The position numbers and the translations under genes were made by a program. Shown here in pieces: positions 20,751-32,951 of a stretch of DNA of 64,000 bases (position 1 is its first letter; each line of letters opens with the position of its first letter). This DNA comes from Mortierella sp. BCC40632 (lineage: Eukaryota > Mortierellomycota > Mortierellomycetes > Mortierellales > Mortierellaceae). The stretch covers positions 1,927,501-1,991,500 of the forward strand of contig WAEK01000004.1 in the NCBI GenBank assembly GCA_011634665.1. The letters are read 5' to 3'. The notes beneath the pieces were generated by a model, which worked only from the letters and a program-made list of their open reading frames with translations, made no database searches and was not told the DNA's origin.

Positions 20751-22204
20751 ATGAGCCAAGACGACCAAGGTCTATTTACCATGCGTTCCCTCCTCGAGCA
20801 AGCCCAGCAAGGTAACCTCGACACAAGCCAGTTTGTTACGCATGTCCACGGCACGATCGAGGCACTCCAACAACAGTTGCGTATGCTCCAACAAGAGCTT
20901 CATGCTACCCAAGCGGCCACACGCCCCGACCAAGCCGTCCTCCAGTCACTAGCCGAGCGCCTCCAAGAGGCTGCCCACTCGAACCAAGTCTCGACTGCGT
21001 CTATGCAAAGAATTGCTGAGTCCCTGATCAACCGTCCCCCTAGCTCCCGCACGCCTACCTCGCTCCCCTCGAAGTTCAAGGGAAACTCTGATGAAATGAG
21101 CCTCGACGATTTTAAAGCTCGCCTAGCAACCGTGTTCGGACGTCACCCTGACCATTTCAGGAACGATAAGGACCGAATTTACTTCGCCCTGAACTCCATG
21201 GAAGGAGCCCCGCCAAGATGTTCACTCCATACCTCAACGGGGAACTTGAAGACTCCGATGGGGTCCTCGACGATACGAGTCATTCCTAGCTGCCCTGGAA
21301 AATATTTTTGGCAACCAACTGGAACAAGACGAGGCCTCCGAGAAAAATCATGACCTTGAAACAGCACGGAAAAACGATGGCCCAGTATATCACAGAATTC
21401 AAGACTTTGCAGAGTAAACTTAACGGATGGGGCGAGCCAGCCCTCACCTCTGCATTCAAGATGGGTCTTTCCCGCGAAGTCAAGGCCGCTATGTGTCCTT
21501 ATTGGGATACACTCCGAAGACTCAAGGATGTACAGACCAAGGCATCGACGGTTTATGCTAACCTGTCCCGCTTCCCTAACAAAGCGCAAACCAACTTACC
21601 CATGAAAAGACCTGCCCTTACCTTGAAGCCATCTCAAGCTGCCTCCTTGCCAAACCCAATGGCAATGGACATTGATTCAATGAAGACCCGAAAGCTCAGT
21701 GATGAGGATAAACGCTACCGAAGAGACAATGGTCTCTGCCTCTACTGTGGCAAGCCAGGACATATCGCTCAAGAATGCCCAGCCAAGAGGGTTCGTATTG
21801 CCTCTGTGTCTACCGACGTAGACGACCAGGGGAAACGAGTCGGCCTAGATCCAAAGACAGACTGGATCCTAGGCCAAATGTTCGCCGCCCAACCTCCCAA
21901 ACCCCGAGTCTGTCTCCTTGTCCCCATTGCCATCACCCTTTCCGACCGAGACGCCCCAATTTATGTCAAGGCGCTGATCGATTCCGGTGCTCAGGCTTCC
22001 TTTGTGGACGCTTCCTTTGTCCAATCTCGCTCCATCACCACCCAGCCCCTTGAACAGAAGATTCTCCTAAACATGGCCGATGGGAACACCAGCACCCATG
22101 GCCCCGTCACCGAGTTTATTCAGCTACCGATGTCTATCGGAAGTCATCATGAAACCATCTCCCCCTTCATGTCACGAAGCTCCAGAGACAACCTGTTGTC
22201 TTAG
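20751..22204 (+). pseudogene. Gypsy 1 Gag and protease, one frameshift
   Basis: Gag starts MSQDDQGLFTMRSLLEQAQQ at 20751 with a coiled region (ALQQQLRMLQQELHA), then a capsid-like part (FKGNSDEMSLDDFKARLATV). A frameshift near 21220 moves the reading to the frame at 21308-22204, with GKTMAQYITEFKTLQSKL, the CCHC knuckle CLYCGKPGHIAQEC and the aspartic protease motif ALIDSGAQASF. The rest of the protease passes into another frame after 22190 (VVLGVDWLKKHNPSINW). The order is standard for chromoviruses. Confidence 0.88.
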
Positions 22205-25200
22205 GCGTTGACTGGCTGAAAAAGCACAACCCCTCAATCAACTGGAAAGAGCACATAGTCTCCTTCCGTGATGATCATTGTAATAAAAACTGTTTTGAAC
22301 AGTGTCCAGTCTCCTTGCCTAGCTCCCTAGAAAATAATCTTGTATCTTGTCTTGAGGTTGATAACCCCAATCCCAGTATTGACCAGTATTATCTTTGCCA
22401 AATGTACTTGGACGATATCCTAGCCCCTGAGCAAAATGACCTTGCTTCCCAGTCTAGTATCTTGTCACTGTCCGAGATCAGTGCCCCAGAACACCCTGTT
22501 GATCCATTATCTTTCCTGCCAGATAATTACAAAAAGAATTTATCCCATTGTTTAAGGATCGTGAAGCGGGATCCTTGCCTCCGCATCGCCCCTGCGACCA
22601 TTCTATCCCTCTTGAACCCAATGCCAAGATCCCCTTCGGTCCCTTATACACCTTGTCACAAAAAGAACTTGACGCGCTTAAAGAGTACCTTGACGACAAT
22701 TTGAAAAAAGGATTTATTCGGCGTTCCGAATCACCAGCAGGTGCCCCTGTCCTGTTTACTCCTAAGAAGGATGGCAAGTCCTTGCGTTTATGTGTCGACT
22801 ATCGAGCACTCAACAAAATAACGATCAAAAACCGCTGTCCCTTGCCATTGATTTCCGAGACCCTAGACCGACTTCGAACAGCTAAAGTCTTCACCAAGCT
22901 GGATCTCAAAGGAGCATATAATTTGATCCGAGTCGCAGCAGGCGAAGAATGGAAGACCGCCTTTCGTACTCGTTATGGTCACTTCGAATACATGGTGATG
23001 CCGTTTGGATTGACAAACGCTCCAGCAACCTTTCAAGCCTTCCTGAATGATGTATTACGAGAATGCCTAGATGAGTTTGTAGTGATCTACATCGACGATA
23101 TTTTGATCTACTCTTCGGATAGAGAATCTCATGAGCGCCATGTACGCCGAGTCCTTGAACTCCTCATGAAAGCCGACCTCCAAGTAGCTCCTGAGAAATG
23201 CGAGTTCCATGTATCCACAGTCGAGTTCTTGGGTTATGTGATATCTCCTGAGGGAATATCCATGGACCCTGCTAAAGTTGAGGCCATCCTCTCTTGGCCA
23301 ACCCCTATCTCGGCCCATGATATCCAAGTGTTCTTAGGCTTCACCAACTTCTATCGGAAGTTTATCGACAGACTTTTCTGATGTGGTATCTCCCATGACA
23401 AGACTCTAAGGAAAAACGTATCCTTCATTTGGGACAAGGCCGCCCAAGATGCCTTTGACGACCTTCGCCAGAGATTTGCCTCCAAGCCGATACTACGCCA
23501 CTTCGATCCAGAGAAACCGTGTTATCTTGAACCAGACGCATCTAAGAAAGCTGTGGGCGTTGTGTGTAGCCAGCCAGACGAGAATGGCAACCTCCGCCCC
23601 ATCGGATATTATTCGCGCTCCCTTTCCGGCCCTGAGAGAAGAACTACCATGTCCACGACACAGAGCTTTTGGCCGCTATCGAAGGACTGGAACAATTCCG
23701 CCATTACTTTTGCCTACTCAGACTTTCCTGCCACTATCCTCACTGATCATAAGAATCTGGAGTATTTTTCGGAAAAAGATCTCTCAGTGATCGTCAAGTC
23801 CGATATGCCGAGCGTCTTTCCAAGTTCAATGTTCGAGTTGTATACCGTCCTGGAGTGCTGAATGGTGCTGCTGACGCCTTGTCCTGCAGGTACCCCTCTG
23901 AGGAGGGGAGAGTCGAGTTCATGAAGCAATCTTGCCAAGAATGGAGTATGTCCTCGCGAATCCAGAGCACGCCACAATCGCAGAAATAATTGATGAAGTG
24001 TTGCAAGAACCCGTTGAAGATGAAGATGAAATCCAGAATCCAATGAATCAAGAGCCTCCGGTGCTGGACCTGACAGACCGTATCAAGGCTGCCTATCTTG
24101 AAGATGAAGAAACCCGAGATATCATCCAAGCTTTGGAACAAGATCCAACTGTGGAAGAAGACTTTGTTGTGATGGATGGATTGTTGTACTACAAAGGTCG
24201 TATCGCAATCCCTGACGACGACTCGATCAAGAAGGATATTTTATCCCATTGTCATGATGATCCCATGTCAGGTCACTTTGGAATCCACAAGACCCATGAG
24301 CTGGTTAGCCGTTCATATTCATGGCCCTCTATGAGAATGTTTGTGAAGCGCTTCATCAGTTCGTGTGACACCTGTCAAAGGAACAAATCATCCAAGCATA
24401 AACCGTATGGTCTCTATGCACCTGTCCCAGTACCTGAGCTCCCGTGGTCCTCGTTATCCATGGACTTCATCACCCAGCTGCCAAGCTCTGAGGACTTTGA
24501 CGCAATCCTGGTTATTGTAGACCGCTTTTACCAAGATGGCGCGCTTCATCCCCACGAAAGGTACCGTGGGTGCTGAGGGGGCCTCGCCACTCTCTTCTTA
24601 CAACATATCGTGTCCAAGTATGGCCTGCCAGACGAAATCATGACCGACCGCGGATCAGTATTCACTGCTGAATATTCCCGACAATTCTTGGACGCCCTTC
24701 GTGTCCAGCAAAACATGACCACATCCTATCGACAACAGACGAATGGTCAAGCAGAAAGGACCAATTCCACCTTGGAGCAGTATCTACGGTGCTTCCTGAA
24801 CTATCAGCAAGACAACTGGTCAGAACTATTATATTGGGCAGAGTTTTGTTATAACAACACCTTACATTCATCAATCAACATGACCCCATTCTATGCATAC
24901 CAAGGATATCATCCCCGCTTCAGCGTCAACATCCCGCGAGTCGCCGCAAGTAATCCTAGAGCAGAAGAACGACTCCAGAATCTCAAGGAGCTTCAAGAGG
25001 ACCTAAAGTTCCATATTGGGTACGCCCACGAGGCCCATGAACGTAGTGTCAATAGTCGCAATCAAGAACAGCCCCATTATGAACAAGGTGACAAGGTTTG
25101 GCTCTTACGTACCAATATTCGTACCAAGAGGCCCTCACCCAAGTTGGACAACGTCCGGCTAGGACCATTCAAGATCCTTGAAGCGGTAGGCTCGCGATCA

Positions 25201-25530
25201 TTCAGATTAGAGCTGCCACGAGAGATGTCGCGTCTCCATCCTGTGTTCCATGTCTCTTTGTTAGAGCCCCATGTGGAGAATGATCTACAAGACAGGAGAG
25301 CGCCCCCACCTCCGCCCGTGGAGATTGATGGCGAAACCGAATATGAGGTCGAGATCATCCTAGATTCAAGGCGTCGCTATGGCCGTTTGCAATATCTGGT
25401 CAAATGGTTAGGCCATGATGAACAAACGTGGGGAACCGATTGACCATGTACAGCATTGTCCCGATTTAATTCAAGACTTCCATGCAAGGTACCCCGGAAA
25501 GCCTCGCGGACCCATTGTCGCGCCTGGAGG
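22205..25530 (+). pseudogene. Gypsy 1 Pol: reverse transcriptase, RNase H, integrase, chromodomain
   Basis: The reverse transcriptase (22548-23381) has [47 protein letters not shown] and active site [12 protein letters not shown]. RNase H follows in broken frames (EPDASKKAVGVV near 23530). The integrase has its zinc part (HDDPMSGHFGIHKTHEL...CDTCQRNKSS, 24250-24400), then MDFITQLP and IMTDRGSVFTAEY with catalytic Asp residues and QTNGQAERTNSTLEQY with Glu. The C-terminus carries a chromodomain (YEVEIILDSRRRYGRLQYLV...WLGHDE). Frameshifts lie near 23380, 23640, 24580 and 25440. With identical LTRs, that many shifts is odd and hints at read errors or a non-autonomous source. Confidence 0.9.
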
Positions 25531-25550
25531 CCGCGCCTAAGAGAGGGGAA

Positions 25551-25886
25551 TGTCACGTACCTAGGCGAATGAACCTGTCTATAGGATCCTCATTCCTAAA
25601 GGAATGAGGAATGAGGAAAAGAATAGATTGAGACGGAGCTCTGATGAGCTCCGTCCCAAAAATACTGAGTGCGCGCTCCGCGCCACTCAGCAGTCACCTC
25701 TTGTCCCTCCTCCGACGCGCCGCCTAGAATCCTACACACCGACTGGCCTGGGTCCCCAGTTCTCTGGGCTCCTGCCCCTAGATAGAAACACATAAATAGC
25801 CCTTAGATAGACATAGCATCGAACTTCAGTCTGCAATACATATTATCCTTGCCCTATAGAAAAATCTGCCTTGTCTGTCCTTGACA
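25551..25886 (+). repeat. 3' LTR of gypsy 1
   Basis: Identical by eye to the 5' LTR over 336 bp, followed by the duplication GATAT. Confidence 0.93.
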
Positions 25887-25948
25887 GATATGGAGAGAGC
25901 AATGGAAAGAGGAGTAGAGGTGAAGGGGAAGAAAATGGCGTGGTGTAG

Positions 25949-26658
25949 TGCAGTGTAGCATTTACGATCCCTAGTCTTCCAGGCTAGGGATATAAAAGTA
26001 GCCTTCCCCTCCCCCCTGTAATAAAGTCAGCTTTCTTTCCTCTGTCCCTCAAGTCCATTTGCTTTAGCAACTGTCCCTGTCGCGCTGTCCCCAAGGTATT
26101 GACCGAGCCCAAGACCTCGATCAAGATCATGATCTATTATCTTTTCACTCTCCCATACTAAATCAGTCCTCATCTCCAGCTACCCTGAACAGATCTGCAG
26201 TATTGACTCCTCGATTCCTTTTGAAAGAAAAGGCAGGACTCAAGAGCCATTTCCCATTAACGGTGCTATCCCAGCTGTAAGTATGAGACTCGGTGAAAAG
26301 TAAAAGATCGGACGAAGACTGCTCCCTGAATGGCTCTCCTTCGGTGGCCATTCTTGCAAGATTCCTTTGATCAACATGCGAGGACTTTACGGACCCATCC
26401 CAGTTTGATCCGCATTGGATTCATGCCTCAAGATCCCGTTTATTGATAGCTATCTCCGTCCTCCCTTTATGCATTCATAGAATAGTTAGAGTCGAAGGCG
26501 ATCCCCTCATAGTTGTCGCTGTCTCCCAGTCCCTACTGTAGTCTTCCGTACCTGTCCTTTGTAAGTCTTCAGTACATCTTCACTTGGTCCGTATTTCTAT
26601 GATAGAAAAGAAGAGTAGTTATTGATTAGAAGCATCTGTCCTTAGACTCTACGCGGCA
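25949..26658 (+). repeat. Left LTR of gypsy A
   Basis: Contains GATATAAAAGTAGCC (TATA) near 25988, GTAATAAAGTC (polyadenylation signal) near 26018 and a CTGTCCCT-rich segment. The following bases include TTGGTGGAGAACCTGG, a possible tRNA-primed site offset by several bases. Confidence 0.85.
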
Positions 26659-26734
26659 CCACTTCGTTGGTGGAGAACCTGGGCAATCGTAAATCGTCCA
26701 TCAAAAAAAAAAAAAATCAAGGAAACAATCTTTT

Positions 26735-27632
26735 TTGTCCCCACCGATGAACCCCATGCAACCCCACGTGCCTGAGCCGGAATCGGCAGAAACTCGAATG
26801 CTTGCCATGTTGGAGCAGATTCGACAATCGCAAGAAGACAGTAATAGAAGAATGGATCGATTGGAGTCTGATCTTTCTTCCCTTCGTAAAGGCCCTAGCG
26901 GTGATTTTCAACAATGGCGTGAGAAACCGCAGAGCTCGACTGAATCGCATGAGACTAGTGGAGATGAGTCATGGTGATGAGGATAAATGTTGAGCAATAT
27001 GTCAAGGACCTCCCGACTTGGCGCCACGCCGCGCCCACCCGCGGAGTTAGGAGCCACTACGCCTCAAATGGTAACCGAGGCAAACAAAAGAATCTTCCAT
27101 GGTCGGAAGTTCGATCCCAAGGCCGACAACATAGACGAATGGGTAGATTATTTCAGAGCCTATCTGGAGTCCAACATTTGGGATTTGCCAGTGAACTTGC
27201 GCAACACCATTGCCATGAGGATGCTGGGGCAGGCTCTCGTCGGTACCACTGAACAATACTGGTTTGCGGAGATTCGGAAGGTGAAAAGCGATTGCATGGA
27301 AGTGTTGGACGAGCTTGAAGAGAATTTTATGCCGGATCACATCCGTTACCGCGTAGGTACTATCGAAGACGTACGTGCATGCAAGCAAGAAGGCGACGAG
27401 ACCACTAGAGTATACCTACTCCGATTCGGGCGTGCAATCGCCCGCCATCGAAGAGCCATGAAGAAGAAGAGACATGTCGTTGATGAGCAACAATTGATCC
27501 AGGCCCTGTATGCGGGCATCAAATCGAAAGATATCGCAAAGCAGGTGAAGTCCACCAAGACCATTGACCAGGCTCTCAATGAAGCTAGGAAAGCTGCTCA
27601 AGTCGAGAGCCATTGGGCTTGCCTAAGGGAGG
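26735..27632 (+). pseudogene. Gypsy A Gag, truncated by gypsy B
   Basis: An N-terminal frame at 26735-26977 (MSPPMNPMQPHVPEPE, coiled-coil EQIRQSQEDSNRRMDRLESD) is followed by a second at 26987. The second has the capsid-like region FDPKADNIDEWVDYFRAYLE, ALVGTTEQYWF and a run typical of Gag (GDETTRVYLLRFGRAI). The frame is cut at 27632 by the LTR of gypsy B before any zinc knuckle. Confidence 0.8.
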
Positions 27633-27815
27633 TGCAACAGTCAGAGGCCAGGGAGTCTTTGGTTTGGGCAGTTTATTGCTAAAGATTAAAGTAATGAGAA
27701 AGCTAACTATTTATACAAGTGGTTTGGTGGCAAATGGAAGGGGGCGCGGCAGTGGTGGCAACTGGACAGTCACAAATAGTGGCAAAGGGCGCAGCTTGAA
27801 GAGGACACTGTCGCA
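27633..27815 (-). repeat. 3' LTR of gypsy B
   Basis: 183 bp with TG...CA ends; identical by eye to 34270-34452. Confidence 0.9.
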
Positions 27816-27825
27816 CCTTCCCCTT

Positions 27826-30800
27826 TTAAAAATTTAGGTCGTGTTTCTGCTTGTACTCGTCCACAGTTTCCTGGCAATGTGTAAGATCCTTTACTTTTTC
27901 CCATGTTGCCTCGTCTCGAGAGTAGCCCTTCCATAAAATAAGGAACTGATGCTGCCGTCGATAGTACCGATAGTCCAGAATACTGTCTACTTCAAACTCT
28001 TCTTCTCCATCGATGATTTCAGGCTCTGGTTCTGAATGTACTGTTGTCCGAGGGCCGAGTGATTCTGGCGACTCTTCATAGTGTCGGAAACGATCCACAT
28101 GGAACACGTCGTGTATTTTCATTGTCGGAGGTAATTCAACTTTGAAGGTGACAGGGGACAATTGCTGAAGGAGTGTGTAGGGTCCAATGAATCTCGGCTT
28201 CAGTTTATCTGATGGTCTGTTTTGGTCTGCTGGGATAGTGATATGTTCCGCGTTGAGCAAGACTTTGTCGCCTTCTTTGAAGCTGTGCTCGATCCTATGT
28301 TTGTCTGCGTTCCAAGTCTGCCTTTCCTGTGCGAGTCGAATAGAATCCTGGGCCTCCTTGAGTATCCTGCTCTGGTCGCTTACAAAACTTTCAACCTTGG
28401 GAGCTTTAGACGGTTGGGGTTGGAGTAGAGCGGATGGGATACGGGGATGGTAGCCCATGTTCAAAAAAGAAGGGAGAGTAACCAGTTGTTGGGTTGACCG
28501 AGTTGTTGTATCCAAATTCGAGTGAAGGTAATGAAAGATCCCAGTTTGTCTGTTGTTGATCTATGACAGACCGGAGCATCGTTGTGAGAGTTTGGATTGC
28601 GCGTTCTGATTGTCCATCTGTTTGGGGGTGGTGTGCAGTTGACATGGCTAGTCTTGTGTCCATTAGTCGATGTAACTCCTGCCAGAACTGACTAGTAAAC
28701 TTTGTATCCCGATCTGACACAATAGTTGTTGGCATTCCATGAAGTCGGAAGACATTTTTGAAGAAGCAATGGGCCACGTCAACAGCTGTGTCAGTTGTTC
28801 TACTTGGTGCAAAGTGGGCCTGCTTTTGATAGTTTGTCGACAAAAACTGTGATTGCATCGAATCCTCTCTCTGTTCGTGGTAATTGAACGACAAAATCCA
28901 TTGTTACTGTTTCCCATCGCTGATCTGGGATTGGAAGTGGATGGAGGAGTCCTGTTGGTGCACGATTGCTATGTTTGTTCCTTTGGCAACTCTCACAAGT
29001 TCTGACGTACGTCCTGATATCATTGACTATCTGTGGCCAGAATGCAAAGCGTCTCAAGTTGTCGTAGGTTTTATCGAATCCCAAGTGTCCTGCTATGGCT
29101 GAGTCGTGTGCATCATGGATAAGTGAGTGGCGGATGTCAGCATTCCTGGGGATACAAATTACTGATTTGCCTCGTCGTAGTACGTGGAGTAGGCCATCGA
29201 ATATAGCATATCCTTGAGGTGGTTGTCCTTTCATGCAGCTGTAATAAATAGGCCATAAACGGCTGTCGTCTCTGTAGCTAAGGATGAGTCGTTTTCGAAG
29301 ATCGCGGTCCAGAGCTATTTCCATGGAATTAAAATCGACAGGTTGGGGTAGGGAGTGGTCAGGTCGGCGGGAGAGAGCGTCTGATACGATGTTTTCCGAT
29401 CCTTTCTTGTACTTGAAGGTGAAGTCGTACTCCTGAAGGAGTTCCATCCAACGAGCTTGGCGACGGGTGAGCTTCGGTTGTGTAGGAAAGTGTCGTAGGG
29501 TAGCATGATCGGTGTATACAATGAAATGTGTTCCATCGAGATAGTATCGCCATGTTTTCAGGGCATGTACAACTGCCAACAGTTCCTGCTCATGTGTTGG
29601 ATAGTTTCCTTTCTGCTGAGTTCATTTTGCGAGACGTGAAGGCGACTGGTCGTGACTCTCCATTTTTTTGTCTATCTGAAATAGGACAGCTCCCACAGCA
29701 AATCCAGATGCATCTGTCTCCACGGATGTAGTCAATTCAGGGTCAAATATCCTGAGGACTGGTGCTTCACTAACAGCTTTTTGAGGGCGATAAAGGCTGA
29801 CTCATGGCTGTCATTCCATTCGAAGGGGGGACGTCGTCTCCTAAGAGAGATGTCAGGGGGGCAGAGCTATCTGAGCAAAGTTGTTGACATAGTTATGGTA
29901 GAACTGAGCGAGGCCGATGAACTGTTGAACTTCCTTTTGCTTTGTTGGTCGAGGCCATTCTCTGATAGCTTTGACGAGTCCAGCGTTTGTTTGAATGCCA
30001 TCCTTGGTGAGAATGTGTCCCAAAAACTCCGTTTGTTGTTGTAGAAATGAACATTTGCTGAGCTTTGCGTAGAGGCCGTGCTTCCTGAAGAGAGAGAGAA
30101 CTGTTCGTAGATGGTCCAGGTGTTCTTTCTTGGATTTAGAGTAGATTAGCACGTCGTCTAAGTAAGCTACAACAATTTCGTCCAAGACAGGGTTCAAGAC
30201 GGTGCGCATCATTGAAGAGAAGGAAGCTGGGGCGTTTGTCAGACCAAAAGGAACAACATTAAATTCATAATGTCCATATCGGCAACGGAAGGCTGTTTTG
30301 TGGGTATGCGGTTCGTAGACTCGTTGTTGATGGTATCCTGATAAGAGGTCGAGTTTCGAGAAATACTTGGCACCTCTGAATCTGTCAATCAACTCGTCAA
30401 TTCGAGGCAGAGGGTGGCGGTTCTTTTTGGTGATTCGGTTGAGACCTCTGTAATCCACACACATTCTGAGGGTTCCTTCCTTTTTGCGAACGAATAGGAC
30501 GGGAGCGCCATAGGGTGATGTGCTAGGCTTAATGAACCCTTTTTTCAACAGGTCGTCTAACTGCTTTTTTAGTTCATCAAGTTCAGCGATTGAAAGTCGA
30601 ATGACAGGTCGGACAGGTGGATCGGCGGTAGGGTCGGTCTCAATTCGCATTGCATCTCCTCTGTCTGGTGGGAGTCCATCAGGGAGAGAGTCGGGAAATA
30701 CATCAGGGAACTCTTCCATAACTATTTTTCGGATTTCAGGGTCAGCATTTTCCAAGGGGTTGGTGACAGGCTTGACATTTCCTTCTTTGAGTAGGGCAAT

Positions 30801-31374
30801 AAAGACTTCACTACCAGGAAGGGCGGCGATGGTGTTGAAGTGCATGTGGCTAAGGAGGAGTCCACCAGAGGTTGTCGTTACTGAAGTGGGTTTGAAGCCG
30901 CGACATGTCCAGTGAACTGTCTTTCCGTTGTGATCAAAGACTAGTTTGTTCGTCTGCCAGTTGATATTCGGGTTGATGTCAGTGAGCCAGGGTTTACCGA
31001 GGATGATGTCGTATTTTTTGGAGGTCATAAGCGATAGTGTCTACCGTGTCAGTGTAATTATCGCGTGCAAGTGTAATGGTTGCCGTGTGGGATGTCGTAG
31101 ATGAAGAGCCGTTAGGGAGGAGGACTGGGATGGGGTTGCACGACTTTACGGGGATCGAGTGTTGGGATAAAAATCGTTTGCTGATAACATTCATTTCAGC
31201 CCCGCCATCGATTAAAATCTTTGCAGGGTGGTTGTTGACTGCGCCGATGAAAGTAAGGAGTCGTTGTTGAGCCTTTGCAATAGTGAAGCTATGAAGACCC
31301 AATCCTTTCTTTTTCTTCGGTTTGTGTGTTGACTCTGGCGATGGGTCTATAGTGGTCAGCGAAAGTGTTCGCAT
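27826..31374 (-). pseudogene. Gypsy B Pol: protease, reverse transcriptase, RNase H, integrase, chromodomain
   Basis: The protease has KILIDGGAEMNVISKRFL (about 31220). The reverse transcriptase (31028-29853) has [47 protein letters not shown] and VVAYLDDVLIYS. RNase H has the DHATLRHF-type end near 29510. The integrase shows HDSAIAGHLGFDKTYDNLRR and CESCQRNK, MDFVVQLP, SDRDTKFTSQFW and HPQTDGQSERAIQTL. The C-terminal chromodomain is FEVDSILDYRYY with FLILWKGYSRDEATWE. Frameshifts lie near 31010, 29800 and 28500. The protein would make and integrate gypsy cDNA; the chromodomain directs integration to chromatin in this clade. Confidence 0.92.
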
Positions 31375-32949
31375 GTTTTCTGTTTTGCTATATCAGTTTT
31401 CCTCCCTCGCTCATTTTAACTTATGCGATTCTCTTTTTTAAATGGTAGATTGCTTGGCTGATGGTCTCTATTTTGGCTGTATGTCAATCGATTTGAAAAA
31501 GATTTGGTCAAGATATAAACACCCTCTATTTCTTCACTCCATTCGAACACTTTATTTGAATCACTACACTTTTTGTTTGATGGAGTCGGACCAATTCTAG
31601 TTTCAATTTATTTTGGCACCCTTTCAGTCGTATCACTTTCTCCATTCGACTAGGAAGACTCTCATACAATGAATGGAGGAAATCATCTGGGATCGATCCC
31701 CAGATATGATCGATTCTTTCCCACAAGGTCTGTAGATTTGGTGCAGTCGTTTCGTATCTATCCAGAGCCCTTTTGATGTATGCCCATACATGCTCAATGA
31801 TGTTGAGGTCGGCAGAGTTTGCAGGCCACTCAAGTCGTCGAATTCTTCTGCGTCTGAAGAAGTCTTGGATAATACGTGCAGTATGAACTTTGGCGTTGTC
31901 CTGTTGAAAAAGAAAACTTGCAGCGTCCATTTGCCACCAGTTGCGAGAAGCGATTACATAGTCATCGAGTATCTCCAGATACACTTGCGAATTGATCCTA
32001 TCCTTGATCCACTCGGAGTCCCCTACGCCAAAAAATGTAATGCAACCCCACATCATAATTTTCCCTCCTCCACCCTGTGGAACTCCTATCTTGTGATGTT
32101 CTCGCTTGCCTTTGTTTCGTTTTCGATAGTAATAGTGCTTCCTTCCGTAGGACCCCATCCTACTAACTACAGTCTCGTCGGAGAACATAACGTTCTTCCA
32201 GTCCTCCACCGTCCAGTGCAAGTGATCCTTGGCAAACCGGACTCGATCTTGCTTGTGCTTCTTCGTCAGATAAAGTTCCTTGCGCTTGACATACGAATAG
32301 AGACTATTTTTTTCAGATACTTCCTGATTGTCTCTATGTGAACGTCAACTCCGTCTGTTCCAAGAACGAGCTGCTTTCCCTCGAGAACAGTTGAAATTTG
32401 ACCACTGTCCACTTGGCGAATAAGCATCCTCCTAGTGGCATCGCAAACTTTCTTAGGACGACCTATTATCGGATCAGGAATATTCTCCTTGTCCTCGTTC
32501 CTGATCTTATCGATAGCTGCAAGGGAGATATGAAGCTCATTTGCCACCTGACGGATCGACCTTCCGTGTCGAAGAAGAGTCTTGACATTGTTGATCTTTT
32601 CTTGGGAGAGCCGTCTCATTTTGGATTGGTGTTCTGTTAATGATTGAAACAGCAGGAGAGGAGAATACAGTGCTGAGGAGCCGTGCTGAAAGATAAAGAG
32701 TTGGTTGAGAAAGAGAAGCGGAGGTGAAAAGAATGCTATTTCAAACAAAGTGTATGAATGGACTGGATATTTTTGAAATCATGGTTTGATATCATGCTGA
32801 GCAGATTCCTGTCACAGATGAAACCGGAATGAAACCCAACGGCCAGACAACCCTTTCTTTCAATTGCGATAGCACTGTGTCTTGGAACAGGGAGTAATCA
32901 CAAAAGTGCTGCAATTTCAAAATTATGCGAACACTTTCGCTGACCACTT
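31350..32949 (-). mobile_element. Tc1-like transposon, family C, in gypsy B
   Basis: TA duplications at 31348-31349 and 32950-32951 bound 1600 bp. The inverted ends share AGTGGTCAGCGAAAGTGTTC. Removing the element and one TA restores gypsy B: ...DPPAPELQL joins DPSPESTHKPKKK without a break. Subterminal motifs near 31540 and 32740 are inverted relative to the ends, as in families A and B. Confidence 0.95.
31526..32748 (-). pseudogene. Tc1 transposase, family C, one frameshift
   Basis: The N-terminal frame (start probably MRRLSQEKINNVKTLLRHG) has helix-turn-helix words (SIRQVANELHISLAAIDKI) and IGRPKKV. The catalytic frame (32221-31526) has NVMFSDETVV, FQQDNAKVHTARI and SADLNIIEHVW, 34 residues between second Asp and Glu (DD34E). 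The frames are offset by one base at an A7 run near 32310; correcting it links RKYLK to SLYSYVKRKELYLTKKHK. Otherwise it looks complete. Confidence 0.92.
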
Positions 32950-32951
32950 TA

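Larger units (their letters stand above)
20340..25886 (+). mobile_element. Ty3/gypsy chromovirus, complete and young (gypsy 1)
   Basis: The LTRs (20340-20675 and 25551-25886, 336 bp each, TGTCACG...TTGACA) look identical. The 5-bp target duplication GATAT is at 20335-20339 and 25887-25891. A purine-rich tract, AAGAGAGGGGAA, precedes the 3' LTR. Protein order is Gag, protease, reverse transcriptase, RNase H, integrase, chromodomain. It inserted into LINE Y ORF1. Confidence 0.96.
19186..25958 (+). pseudogene. LINE Y-1 ORF1 (RNA-binding protein), split by gypsy 1
   Basis: The frame from 19186 (MPQPQGLGTSKNL) has an acidic region (DDDDDKGDEEAEEEEE), a segment with HKARKLALMTPMAWIVGK, and two RRM-like folds, seen in AANKFGTVQKVSLI...MKAVVVFEEQEAVDEIV and in REAFVYFASKED. 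The frame is cut at 20339 by gypsy 1. Removing that element and one copy of GATAT restores the frame into MERAMERGVEVKGKKMAWC at 25889-25950, a sensible RRM end. LTR A then cuts the frame. Its likely role is binding LINE RNA. Confidence 0.82.
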
